Made by a program: the position numbers and the translations under genes. The notes beneath the pieces are model-generated. The model was not told the origin of the DNA. It saw nothing but the letters and a program-made list of their open reading frames with translations, and searched no databases. A stretch of DNA of 64,000 bases from Dermacentor variabilis (Eukaryota; Arthropoda; Arachnida; Ixodida; Ixodidae): positions 3,662,000-3,725,999 of the forward strand of contig NW_027460346.1 of the NCBI RefSeq assembly GCF_050947875.1, written 5' to 3'. Shown here in pieces: positions 1 through 10,482 of the stretch (the stretch's first letter is position 1; each line of letters starts with the position of its first letter).

Positions 1-344
1 ACAAAAAGAGCACATACAAACAATGGAATTGGAGAAAAGTGACTGGTGTATCAAGTACGGCACTGAATTATATAATGTCAAATGGTAAAATGTTATATAA
101 ATATGAACACACATCATATCGCAATAGTAGATATATGAACACACATCAAGACATATTAGGCAAGTGCGTTGCTCAACAATTGACAATGTGAAGGAAATAA
201 GCGGAAAAAAAGTATTTGGTTCGATGCGTTATACATGTCAATGCGATGCACAATATAAAGAAAATATAACTGTAAAAACATCAAAATAAAGAAAAGCAGG
301 ATATAAGTGCGACGCTTTCATAAAACGTTGCTAGATCATTGGTG
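1..344. other. Flank with no gene seen
   Basis: AT-rich sequence with no supported coding region. A short direct repeat containing ATGAACACACATCA occurs near 104 and 135. It may be the 3' untranslated part of the minus-strand LINE that follows, but no tail repeat marks its end. Confidence 0.4.
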
Positions 345-987
345 ATAAGACACTATCATTTCACATTTTGAAGTGCGGCAGTGAAAGCGGCAACAGAAGA
401 GCTCTCGATTACTTCTCTGGGCAAACGATTCCCATCGCGGATGGTGCGGGGAAGGAAATAATTCATGTAAGTGTTGGTTCTACAATAAATTTCGCTAACT
501 TTTTTGAATGGAAAGAACGAGTGGAACGCTGCGTAAGAGGTTTCAAGTACGTGTTTTTGTCGATTGCAAGGTTATCATTGTATATCACGTAGAATGTTTT
601 TAGCCTTTCGCGGTATCGTCTTGTTTGTAGGGATTCTAGATTTGCAGAAATTAATAGGGCAGTTGGCGATGTTTTGCTGCTGTACGAATTAAAAATGAAT
701 CTAGCTGCCTTTCGCTGAATGCTTTCTAGTTTCCTTATATTTGTATTTGTGTGCGGATCCCACACTGCAGCAGCGTATTCGAGTGTTGGCCTTATATACG
801 TTTTGTAGGCCAAAAGTTTTACATCTCTTGAAGCTTTGGGAAGTGTTCGCCGTAAGTAGCCTAGTTGTCTCATTGCTTTCTTGTGTATGTATGTGATGTG
901 ATCATTCCATCGAAGATCAGATGTAATAGTTACCCCTAAATATTTGTAACTTGAAACTACAGACAGATTGTTACCGAGAGAAGAAAA
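345..987 (-). pseudogene. LINE reverse-transcriptase C-terminal fragment (CR1/Jockey-like), decayed
   Basis: Read on the minus strand from about 987, the frame gives a YKYLGVTITSDLRW-type block, then LGYLRR, YIRPTLEYAAAVWDP and SIQRKAARF. These blocks are typical of the thumb and C-terminal region after the RT catalytic core in CR1/Jockey-group non-LTR retrotransposons. A one-base frameshift near 465-475 separates this from the characteristic terminal motif FLPRTIRDGNRLP, and the frame ends at a TGA near 347. The RT catalytic box and the endonuclease are absent, so this is a 5'-truncated, inactive remnant. Its 5' limit coincides with the left edge of the alpha repeat, where short GAGAGAAGAAATACT duplications occur. 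Confidence 0.8.
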
Positions 988-1588
988 TACTGAGAGAAGA
1001 AATACTGAGAGAATACTGAGAGAAGAAAAGAGGACTGGACAGGGAGTACGCCGGTATTAAACTAATTTTACGGTCAGCAAATTACACCCACAGGTCACGC
1101 GGCGACCGACTTGAATCGTGGGCCATGCGTGCCACTCGTCAGAGATGCGTGACGCACGAGTTGTGACGACACAGATAATCGAACCTTTCAGTGTCAATTT
1201 GAAGGACGAAGTGCTAACACATTTGTCATACCTATTTATTCATGTTCCTGGCTTCGATAATCAGTCTGCATTTTTAATCTATGTGCTTAACCAGAATTCG
1301 TGTGAACAGCGGCTGGCCACAAATATTCAAGTGCCAGTAAAATGTCTGAGTCAGCAGGGCTTTCCACAACATATCATTGCCTCTGTGCTAGAGAGCCTCC
1401 GCAAAGAGTGCAAGTTCAAGGAACCGAAAGAAAAAGGCGTCTACGCTCAGACAGATAAACGGCCACATGTGGTGTTTAAGTGCACTGTATATACCAGTTG
1501 CACAGGTTTAAAAGAAGTTTCGCCAAGTGCAAAAAAAAAATGAATAAGGGTCCTGTGATCTTACGCGACAGCACTATGATCTCATCTT

Positions 1589-1660
1589 GAGGCACGCCGT
1601 AGTGTCTCAACATCTGGATTAATTTCGACCACCTGGCGTTCTTTGACATGGACGCCAGGT
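1589..1660 (-). repeat. SINE body fragment
   Basis: The string GGCACGCCGTAGTG followed by ATTTCGACCACCTGG and GTTCTTT is the body of the same tRNA-derived SINE seen at 3412-3586 and 8125-8275. Only the body is present here. The beta counterpart is at 59249-59310. Confidence 0.55.
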
Positions 1661-2330
1661 GGGGCGTAACGTGACCGCAAAGCACCAGAGGAGCTGGAAC
1701 GCATGTGCCGAGTCGTGAACGACAAAAGCCACAAGATCCTCCCTACATTAACAAAGCACATCGCTCCTTTCATTGCGTGTTCGACGAGGATAGCATTACC
1801 CAACCAAAGCGGCAAGCGTTACGTCGGCCTGACCGGGCGCTGCCTAAAGCGCTCTTGGGGCAGCATCACGTGCAGGTTCAGGCATTCGGAAGACTTTGTC
1901 ACTTTATGCTGGATTTACATCAATGTTCGAAATACACAAACCAGCATGACGTGTGTGAGCCGCACCGAATCGAGCCGCCGGGAGCTTCGCTCATGTGGGC
2001 GGCGTGATTGGGCTGCACTGAGCGACGTTATGCTCGTCCATGGTATTTGGTCCTTCGTGGGAATCCAGCTTTACGCAGACCACTGTTGTTAAAGGCACGG
2101 ATGTAGTCCGGCGTTTAAGCGTGTCCAGCAACGGCTGGCGAAATCGGCTACGTCACGCCGGTGCCGCCAGTATCGCCGAAAACTTGCCCCCCATCTGCAG
2201 TTCGGCGCGTTGAACGTGTCCCGCTGTATGGCGGTGCTATACCTCGATGTCGGCGCCACCGGGACGCGCCGACTGACGCCGGTTACGACAACCACGTTGG
2301 TGCGCCTGAGTACGAAGGGCTCCCCTCTCC

Positions 2331-2356
2331 CAGAAGACGAGTCCACTTGTCGAAAC
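2331..2356 (+). ncRNA. Hammerhead-ribozyme-like motif, probably decayed
   Basis: GACGAG, a TCCA loop and CTTGTC form a six-pair stem (one G-U), followed immediately by GAAAC. This is the stem II plus GAAA half of a hammerhead. In copy beta (59977-59997) the same stem is perfectly paired. The other core strand, expected to be CUGANGA, reads CCCAGAA, so catalysis is doubtful. Penelope-like elements are known to carry small hammerheads, and a Penelope remnant lies just upstream. Confidence 0.35.
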
Positions 2357-2410
2357 GTGGGCTCCTGCATTCACGTTGTTCACGTTTTGCTCACCTCTCC
2401 CCAGCGTGAC

Positions 2411-3400
2411 GTCACGCGACCGCGCGGCCGTTGCATCGGATTATTGAACTGGACTTCAAGAGCTACCAGTGCATACTTTCATTTCACAGCACACGCTTTC
2501 TGGGAAGGTACAAGGATGGACAATGCACATAGATTGTTCAAACATACGCTACCAAAAAGCATTGTCTGATGAATGCGTGCGTTAGCGCTGTGCCTATACC
2601 AGTGTGACCATGAAGTAGTGCAATTAGCTGTGTCGTCACGACTTGTGCGCTACGCATCTGTGACGAGCAGCTTCACACACGTGCCACAATTCCATCACTA
2701 CTGTGTGGTGCCGCGTGACCTATGGGCGTATTTTTCATGCAGTAAAATCAGTTCATGACCAGCGTCCTCCTTACGCTGTTGTCTTTTGTTCTCTAAATAT
2801 TTTGTGTTCCCCGTTAAGCGCTGAAAATGAACCAGATATTGATGAGTCGGCCTGCGCGCACTTTTCGAGGTGTGCCTCGCACAGCGAGGGCAGTGAGCTC
2901 AGTAGCGAAGGAGTGAAACACGGCGCACAGTACGCGCTAAACAGGGTGTTCTATCTAATTTTAACGAAGCTATTAAAAAGCAGTAAAATTTCTGGCTACA
3001 ACAACTACAGACTTTAGCCAACAGTCCTCTTCCTCCACTAGGCGTAGTTTTGTGTACTAATTATTTAGCTGTTCAGAGAGACATTGAATTTGTGCATCAG
3101 GCGGGAGAGGTCTTCGGGAAATCTTCTTTATAGCATGTTATAGTCAGCGGGATAGTTTTCTTCGCCCGTTGCAGGTAGTCGCGAAATACCAAAAGTACCA
3201 TGTGAGTGTACATCGGCGAGACTAGCAGTCGCAAAATGGATCCGAAGGAACCAACTCCGCGCACTGCCTAACTCGGCTAGAGCTTGGAGGCGGCAAGTGG
3301 TGGCGTTCGCTTCCGGTGTTCGCGTGCTGCGTATTCCGCGTTGATGGTCACAACCTACGCAATGGACAGATTAAAAAAAATTTAAGTCTAGGGTATAACG
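2411..3400. other. Alpha repeat interior, unidentified
   Basis: Shared closely with 60045-61055. Only short ORFs occur and no motif was recognised. It is plausibly the 3' untranslated part of the Penelope element or older host sequence. Confidence 0.4.
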
Positions 3401-3411
3401 CGCTAAAACCA

Positions 3412-3586
3412 CGATATAATACGAGGCACGCCATAGTGGGGGACACCGGTTGGATTTTGACCACCTGGGGTTCGTTAACGCTCACCCAATCCATGGTACA
3501 CGGGTGCTTTGCAGCGGCAAGGGTGTTTGTCCCGTGGCCTCGTGTTTTCGTAGCGGAACGCCAGAGCCTCTAAGCCACCGCAGTGG
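3412..3586 (-). repeat. tRNA-derived SINE, minus orientation
   Basis: The stretch contains GAGGCACGCCATAGTG, TTTTGACCACCTGGGG, GTTCGTTAACG, a GTACACGGG block and finally TAAGCCACCGCAGTGG. The last element is the reverse complement of a tRNA A-box (GGTGGCTTA). The order matches a SINE whose tRNA head lies on the minus strand. The beta copy is at 61060-61232. Confidence 0.6.
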
Positions 3587-3589
3587 ACC

Positions 3590-5325
3590 GTGATGGTCAC
3601 ACTTTTCGCACTTAAAGAAACGCAAAAGGTAATTACGCAGGACATAGCACGCTGCAGACGACTGAACGAAATGTTTTAAGACGCATTTAACTGCTTTCCC
3701 ATAGCAAGTCATTTACTTTATAAAAACTGTCTGAAGTCTCTGTAATACTGACACATGTAATGCCCGAAAGCGATGCGTTGCGGTTTCTCGATATAATTTT
3801 CGTTCTTTAAGTGGATCTGTTGGTGCTGTGAATCACGCGTGCATAAGCCACTGCTGCCTTTTTTTTTTTTCAGGCACAGCAAATATCGAAGCGAGGCATT
3901 GCACACATGTGCCAGTCAAACTCCGTGGACCGATCTTGCCACCACGGCATGGCTAGTACTCTTGAATCCGAAGTATCTCGCCCTAATTCTTCTGGTGTCC
4001 CAGAGGTGTCTACCATATTAATTCTGATGTTACTTCCATAAAAACCGATGGGGAGCACCAAAGGGCACGATGCCACGTCAAATGTAACGGACAAATAAGG
4101 AAAAATATGCAGGATTACGTAGAAGCATGGTCTATACCAACGCTTAATATAGTCGCAGGTTCGCCCGAAATGCCAAGCATCGATTGGGATAGCAAATTAG
4201 TAGACAACCATAATAATTAATCTTAGTAGCTGTATCTGCCGGGTAAACTTGTAAACACACGCTTACTAACTAAATTAGCTAGCATGGTCGCACTGTACAG
4301 GCAAACAGGCACACATCACACCTTCATCCCGGTTTCTAGCGTGCGACGGAAGGCGGCGCGCTTTCTACCTGCTTTCCTCCCTTGCGCGCGCAAGATTGAG
4401 CCACGATCGTCGGCTCGCTCTCGCACGCTTTCACTCCCACGTACAGCATATGGCGCATGGCGATGGTGTTATGGCCCTTGGACTTTATAAGGAACATCAC
4501 GGCGACGGCGACAAAAATGCGCCTGGATTTTTTATATAATCGTTAACCCCATAAAAGTTCAGATAGTGAGCTGGCGTTGGAGTGGTGTTTTTCTCAGCTC
4601 AACATTGCCACTGATGCATGTGTTCACCTGTGTTTGAGGACACCATAACATTGCACAAACAGAGCGACGACCGCACCCTCATTATAGCTGGGTCTGCTCT
4701 TAATACACATGTGCCCGACTTATGCGATGCGGGAGCAAGCAGCCGTCATTGTCTCTCTCGGACAAGGAAATTAGCTTTCTTTGATGTATCCACGCGCATA
4801 AGTCGATTGCAGTGTTGTTTATCGTTTGAACGGTACAAATTCTTATGATATATCACGGACTCGGGGGCTAGGTTTGTATGTTTCTACCTAGCAGTTCGCT
4901 GGCCTACTTGGGTCACTGGGTAGTCCTTCGTCAAATGGGTAGTGCATCGGTCAACTGTACTCCGTGAACAGAGTCCGAAACCAACCATTGCAACAACGTG
5001 GGACACCGAGTATGTGGCACTCTGTAGGTATATGCCGCTCTTTAACGAACTCCTTTCACGCCGGCATGAGTCACTGTAGATGCGAGACTGGGTAGGTACC
5101 GCTCTTCAATGAAACTCTTTGACGCCGACATAAATATGACGCTATTATTTTTCGAAGAGTAATCAAAGACGGTTGCAGAGACATAAGAAACAACCTCTCA
5201 TTACACATGCTCAAAATGCTCCAAATGTGTACATGCTTGCTCATGCGAGTTGGGTTGCTCATAGAAGTTGGGCTCGTACAGTTAGGTCCATTGTTAAAGG
5301 TAGCACACACTTGGAAAGTTTTAGG
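3590..5325. other. Alpha repeat interior, no gene seen
   Basis: Nearly identical to 61235-62964. Poly-T runs, short ORFs and a GC-rich patch at 4330-4460 are present, but nothing supports a coding or RNA gene. Confidence 0.4.
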
Positions 5326-5397
5326 GAGCCTGTCAGGATTCGAGCCTCGAATCTTCTGATCCGCACTATGACGCGTTATCCGTGGCGCCGCAGGCGC
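5326..5397 (-). pseudogene. tRNA-Arg-like sequence (degenerate)
   Basis: On the minus strand 72 nt fold roughly as a tRNA. The acceptor arm GCGCCTG pairs with CAGGCTC at six of seven positions. The D-arm contains GGATAACGCG, the anticodon loop GTGCGGA would give anticodon GCG, and GGATCAGAAGATTC follows as in metazoan tRNA-Arg. Anticodon-stem and T-stem mismatches and an altered T-loop (CTCGAAT) argue against function. It lies at the right end of the alpha repeat and is repeated at 62965-63036 in beta. It may be a SINE head or a pseudogene. Confidence 0.5.
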
Positions 5398-5439
5398 AGA
5401 CTGAAGTCACGGGTACTGTGCAGTATACAGAACCTAAGT

Positions 5440-5750
5440 CATCTAAGTTTAGCATTATCGACATCGAAACTGTTCTCATTTTTGGTGCATGGTGTTTAGT
5501 TCCAGGGCAGGTAAATGTCTTTTTTATCAGTTTTCAACAAATTCATTGAAGCCTCGGGAAGGTTGCGCTGTCACGGGCTGACTCCTGGTGCTATCCTTCT
5601 TTTCCTTTTATATGGCTAACCTTCCATAGTTTCTTCGGCGTCCGGCAACAAAAACGTACTTAGCCATTTCTAACAAACCCATACGGGTGCAGTGCGGCGC
5701 CGCAGATGTCAAAATGCGGAACAGATCGGAACGCTCACTGTGGAGAATAA
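5440..5750. other. Unassigned spacer
   Basis: No coding or repeat structure recognised between the alpha repeat and the promoter-like block. Confidence 0.4.
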
Positions 5751-5780
5751 CTTGACGTCAAGGTTATCGCGGTATATAAG
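5751..5780 (+). promoter_or_regulatory. CRE plus TATA promoter-like block
   Basis: A cAMP-response-type palindrome TGACGTCA lies at 5753-5760, inside a longer imperfect palindrome (ATAACTTGACGTCAAGGTTAT). A TATA box TATATAAG follows at 5773-5780, 13 bp downstream. The first ATG after it is at 5820. Spacing suits a short leader. Function is inferred only from motifs. Confidence 0.45.
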
Positions 5781-5819
5781 CAGGAGAGGAAACGACGCTA
5801 AAGAACATCTGTGTTATCA

Positions 5820-6016
5820 ATGGGGCGGACACGTATAGTTCGTGCACCCGAAGAACAACATGCCTACGAGGAGCGCCGGAGGGAACCGGAACGAAAATGT
5901 AAACGGCGCCGGCGCTAAACAACCACCGACGAAGAACGTTCCCGCGATGCTGAACGAAAACGACAACCGCGACCCCGGGCACCTCCGAACGAGCAACTAC
6001 GCCAGACTCGCAACGC
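5820..6016 (+). pseudogene. Arg/Glu-rich charged protein fragment
   Basis: From the ATG at 5820 the frame reads 32 codons beginning MGRTRIVRAPEEQ, then EERRREPERK and an arginine run, ending at TAA 5916-5918. The same frame continues beyond the stop with DEERSRDAERKRQ, again strongly charged. This composition resembles arginine-rich STPR-type repeat proteins, but the match is from memory and weak. The TATA/CRE block upstream suggests a retained promoter and first exon of a broken gene or transposon gene. The foldback at 6017 abuts the end. Confidence 0.35.
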
Positions 6017-6151
6017 AAAAAACGACAACCATTCCACTCTGCGAAGATGGAATGGCAGCGAAAGTACTTTGCTTTTCGTTTCATAGCTTTGACTGTCGTC
6101 AGCTTTCGCTACCATTCCATCTTTACAGACTGGAATGGTTGTCGTTTTTTT
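6017..6151. repeat. Foldback (inverted repeat) element
   Basis: The left arm begins AAAAAACGACAACCATTCCA and includes GATGGAATGGCAGCGAAAG. The right arm is its near-perfect reverse complement, ending GGAATGGTTGTCGTTTTTT. The loop is about 35 bp. Confidence 0.7.
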
Positions 6152-8124
6152 TAATATACGTAATAACCTTACGTTGTTCCTATGACACCCATTGTTGTCT
6201 TCTGGATTCTTTGTTTATTTCAATTGTTTATTTTAAATGCACTACTCGTGTCACCATGCGGGCATCAACGCTAGCAGGAGAGCCCAATACCTGGGACGTT
6301 CATTAGTCGCATAGGATAGTGTGATCGAGTGCAGGCAAGTTTTTTTTTTTTTCATTTAGACGTATTCTATATGCAGCCTCCCTATCTTCACAGAAACCTC
6401 GCCGCGAGGGAGAATACGGCCATTATTTTAATCCGCAATAGAAAGAGAAAGCAGAGGGCAGAGCAGCCAAACGCGCTTTTGGTCTTCGTTTTCATCTTCC
6501 GTGTGGACAATTCTCAGCGTGGGTGTGCGTAATGCTTTGGAACAAAACAACAACAAAGAAAACGGTATTCATAGACTTTATCTTATACGAGGAAAAATGG
6601 GAAGGTAGACGCCTTTTCTGCCAGCTATAGCTAAATATTAGATGCGCTGCTCGGGCAACAATAATGAAGCCAGAAAAATAAATTTACAAATAGAAAAAGG
6701 AAACGACGCACAATAGATGCACCAGCACAAGTAACAAGCACACACATAGTGTTGCTTTACCGGCATCAGCACCGGAAGCTTAGTCCAATGTCTGGCAGAG
6801 TTATGTTATCAGACATTTATGCACCGTCCATATTGGCGCCTATATGCTGAACCTCGCCAGGGACAACAAAACCGCGATCTCCATACGTTGAAAAAAGAAA
6901 AAGAAGCGCAATACAGAACAGAAAAATCAGGTTAAATCAGGAAAATCAGATTAACGTCCAACGAAGAAATCTCGAGAGGCACTTACTCTGCTTATCAGAT
7001 CGTATATTATTATATGTACCCCGCTGTGCGATTCGCGCTATTTTTTGGAAGTTATCCTCATGATTAGCAACACGCTCTAGGCATGACGATTGGAGCGCCA
7101 ACTTTGTAATTCAGTCAAATAAACGCTTGTTCGGTCGTCTATGTACTTTTCATTATTTCCTACAGTTGACTTAGTTAAATTGGTGGATATTTAGATTACC
7201 TTAAAGGCAACGCTGCTCATTTGATGTTACTTTTGTCCTCTCTCAATGACGGTAGGAGAAACAGGACTGCCACTTTTGCTTTGTTATTTACATATCGTAA
7301 CTTGCGTTTGTCTCCATTGACACAAGTGTGAGTGTTGTCGGTTTTCGCGTTCTTCCTCTTTCGTTTGCAGGATTTCTTCATAATTAAGAGCTGAGTAATT
7401 GGCGCACTCCGTCAGATTATTCGCTGCTTTGTTGCGTTCGGTATCCGCCATTGTTCATGGTGAGAACATAAACAACGACATTACTCGGTTAGGCATTGAT
7501 GGTCCTTTTCTTTCGGACTTTCATATTTTTTAATTATTTTGTAGTTTTTTTAGCATGAATATTTTTCACATTGCAACACCACCCGGTTTTTATACTTATC
7601 CTCCATGGTGGGTTTGTGACATTTTCGAAAAGCATCATCATCTTCGTTTCTGCGCGTTCCCAGCTTCACGAGCACTTCGATGGCGATCGAACCAGGTAGG
7701 AGATGAGCAACCTTTCTTTCGGCTAGGGTTATGCGCTACCTCAGCTGTAGAGCATTTCTCTCACTTTCGGCACTGAGAGGGGCACGTTCGTAGCCATTAA
7801 GTGCCTGGTGTTAGTCCCTTTAACGATTGCTTTGAAGGGTGTCCTGTGAATGCGCATAGCGAGGTTTAAAGAACAGCGAAGCGTTGTGTATATCAATTGT
7901 ATATTGTTTGCAGTAATTTGAAGCACCCTGTACCATATGTTTGGTTTTACTAAATATTAAATAAGTAAATGATTTTTAAAGAGTACGTTTTAGGCCGCGA
8001 TATGGTTCCGACCGCATTTGAAAGCATCAGTGTCAGCACTTTTGCTGTGCAACTGCGTTTGAGAAGACCTTTTTGACGCATTCAAAAGAAATGTAGCGAT
8101 ATGCAAACAACACTGACGCGTTAT
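6152..8124. other. Unassigned, no gene seen
   Basis: AT-rich sequence with only short ORFs. No splice-supported exon, repeat family or RNA gene recognised. Confidence 0.4.
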
Positions 8125-8275
8125 CCGCCGTGGTAGCTTAACTGCTAGGGCGGTTGGCTGCTCAGCTCAAGGTCACAGGTTCGATACTGGCCGCCGTGGC
8201 CTAATCTTAGAGCGAGAACCTCGTGTACTTAGATTTATGCGCATGTTAAAGAATTTATGGTTTACGGTGTTTATA
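8125..8275 (+). repeat. tRNA-derived SINE, plus orientation
   Basis: The head CCGCCGTGGTAGCTTAACTG carries an A-box-like sequence and CACAGGTTCGATACTGG a B-box-like sequence, spaced as in a tRNA. The body that follows (GAACCTCGTGTACTTAG, ATGTTAAAGAA) is the reverse complement of the body in the minus-strand SINE at 3412-3586. Confidence 0.65.
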
Positions 8276-10140
8276 TGCGATTATAGTGTTGTAGCCTCTC
8301 AATTTGTATTCACGAAGAGCATCGACTGAGTCAGCTGTGGGTGACGTTCTTTGAAGCGATTTCAAGAAATGTCACGAAACCACATGCATGATAGATCATA
8401 TAAGCAATTCACGAAAGCCGAGTTAACGTGACTCGCTCTCGGTTTTCCACGTCAGCGGAACGGAAGCAGCAGCACCAGTGTGGCGGCGAGAGCATCGTAT
8501 ATTTATACCTATAAGCAGGAAGCTGTACGAAACTCCGTGCTTTCCATTCTTTTCCCGGATCACCATGGGCTCGTTGGGACTGACATGTTGCAGTGCAGCT
8601 ATCGGTGACATCGCTGGCACCGGCTGCACGACTCTAAAACTTCCGAATGGAAAGTGAGGTGGAGCGTTGAAAAAACACGCGCCTATAGTAGCCGTATATT
8701 CAGAATACCCGTTTCGTCTTCAATTCCTTTTGATCTTTCATCATCGGCTCGTGCACGAGTCGCACGCCGCTGCTGCGCTGCGCTCGCTGACGTGAGCCAC
8801 TGGGCGGGACGCGTCATAAGAGAAGAATGGAACATCACTGGCCTGGAAGTTCCCAGCGTACTTGAGAACAGCATTGCTACGGAGGGCAAGCAGGAGGCTT
8901 CATTGGCTGGTCTGCTTTTCATTCGATAAGCATTTCCTTGTGTACCCCCGCCCAATTATTTGCCAATCCACCGATCTATCGTGCCTCGAAGTTGTGTGTC
9001 AGAGTAACTGACCCCCCGTTGCATCCATATTTATAAATAGTTCCCGTTAAAGGCTCTCTGTCCAAGCAATTCACCTCTTTAGTAGGTTGAATGGAAAATT
9101 TTGAAATTATATTTTAAATTCTAGGATAAATGCCACAGCATTTCTTTCGTTTACACCCGTTACTATCTTGTCCCTGCCTATCAGTAGCTGGCCTCTGTTC
9201 TTTGCGAACGTGAATAAGAAAAAATGTCATCGCGCTGCGAAGATACGCGCGTTCTACCGCTACTCCGAAACCGCGTTGCAATATTTCGGACAGAGCTGTG
9301 TTGTAAACTCCTACGTACATTTCGTAAAATTGTACGCATTAGAGCTAGCATGAGTACACATGAAAACCGTTTTGTGATGCGCAGTCTACAAAAATTTTAT
9401 GGGCTGTGGGTAGTTTTAAGAAGCAGAATTTCCGAGCAGTTTAAGCCCGCGTATAGTAAAACCGTGCTGCATCATGTAGGTCGCATATGAAAGGACAAGA
9501 AATCCAAATAGTGCGCACACTGATAAGGGTGTGAAATTATCCGCGTTTTTTCTTATCATTTGCATCTGAAAATTCTTTCGACGCCGAAGGTATTTGTAGC
9601 GTTAGGCTGAATCTAAGTACAGGAGGTGTAATTGACCACGAATTCACAGACTGTGTACGAAAAATTCATATTAGGAAGATCCATATACTACTTTAACACG
9701 CCACGTATACACTTTGTCAAGGGCAATTAATAATCTACCGAGCACCATAATCGCTCTAAATAACGCCACGTTCCGTAAGAATAGAAACATTCAAACTTAT
9801 TAATCGTAAAACATGGCCTATTACACAAGATTGTTTCAGAAGTGTTGTCTACAGACACCACTTCTGCAAGTCTTTTTTTTTTTCTGGAGTTTCACATTGC
9901 GATTCGTCCAGCAAGTAATAATGTGGGAATATTAAAGCAGTCCCTCTATTGTCAGAGAATGGCGCTAACTGCCATGAACGACAATCAATAAGTCAGTTCC
10001 TACTAAAAATATCACTTGGTGTATATCCTACTGTAGGGGTATCACAAGTACTTTGGCAGAACTTCAGATGGTCTAACTCGGAACATACATCGCCGGCCTC
10101 GGTAGCTCGCAGGCTAATCACGTTAAAGCAAAATTTCTCT
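8276..10140. other. Unassigned, no gene seen
   Basis: Short ORFs only. A small hairpin, CAGAAGTG..CACTTCTG, lies near 9838-9868. No recognisable protein or repeat. Confidence 0.4.
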
Positions 10141-10172
10141 TAACGTTGTTTGTCTCGTTTCTTTTCTTGCAG

Positions 10173-10482
10173 CTTTAATGACTCCGGTGACTACCTCGAC
10201 CTCACTGTTGGTAGTGAGGACTAAGAATTCTTCGGTGAAGTTTAACATCACGTGCCTTCTCGGAAATCCGCGGCCCAGAGTCCGAATTCTCCGCGTGAGT
10301 CAGCAGCAGCCTCACGTGAGCCGCCAAAAGAGCGACGGCCCACACCGGAGTTCTATGACCTTGTCTGCACCCAACCACCGTCGCACTTCCTCGAGCAGCC
10401 CTCGGGAGGACAATGTGCCGCAGATGAACTTCCACGCCGAGAGGTGCGAGAGAACATCCGTGTTCTCGGGTGCCAGCGATAG
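10173..10482 (+). pseudogene. Decayed paralogue of the exon at 32741
   Basis: After a good polypyrimidine tract and acceptor (TTTTCTTGCAG, ending 10172) the frame reads FNDSGDYLDLTVGSED, stop, EFFGEV, stop, then SRKSAAQSPNSP and a Pro/Arg-rich tail to TAG at 10482. The intact exon at 32741 reads GDVLDLEIGSDDDDFLGEV then CSAKPAAQLPQPP at the same offset from its acceptor, so the two are homologous. Two in-frame stops (about 10222 and 10240) make this copy non-coding. The 286-codon frame at 10178-11038 overlaps it in another phase and is considered a shadow. The function of the family is unknown. Confidence 0.55.

Larger units (their letters stand above)
1118..2356 (+). pseudogene. Penelope-like retroelement remnant (RT C-terminus and GIY-YIG endonuclease)
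   Basis: The frame at 1118-1543 contains CEQRLATNIQ, LSQQGFPQHIIASVLES and further basic residues. This resembles the post-RT segment of Penelope-like elements, where a G(Y/F)P motif precedes the linker. Downstream, around 1810-1860, is GKRYVGLTGRCLKRS; the beta copy reads CGKCYAGLTGRCLNRS. That matches the GIY-YIG endonuclease signature of Penelope elements (C-G-K-x-Y-V-G-Q-T-G-R-C-L). Stops and frameshifts break the reading frame, and the RT catalytic core is missing. A decayed hammerhead-like motif at 2331-2356 fits the 3' structure known for the group. The family assignment is an inference from motifs; the pieces are clearly non-functional. Confidence 0.6.
1012..5439 (+). repeat. Outer repeat, copy alpha (about 4.4 kb)
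   Basis: This stretch matches 40591-40972 plus 59056-63078 in the same orientation almost base for base, with scattered substitutions and small indels. Homology begins at AATACTGAGAGAAG and stops after TATACAGAACC. The unrelated flanks on both sides show that it is a discrete duplicated unit. No terminal inverted repeat was found, so it may be a segmental duplication or an older compound repeat. The left third is Penelope-derived, the middle contains SINE pieces and the right end carries a tRNA-Arg-like sequence. At 1389-1390 it holds the unoccupied TA site that the 18-kb element occupies in copy beta. Confidence 0.85.

Noticed and set aside
5326..5397. Functional tRNA-Arg gene
   Set aside because: Two anticodon-stem mismatches, a poor T-stem and an altered T-loop make a working tRNA unlikely.
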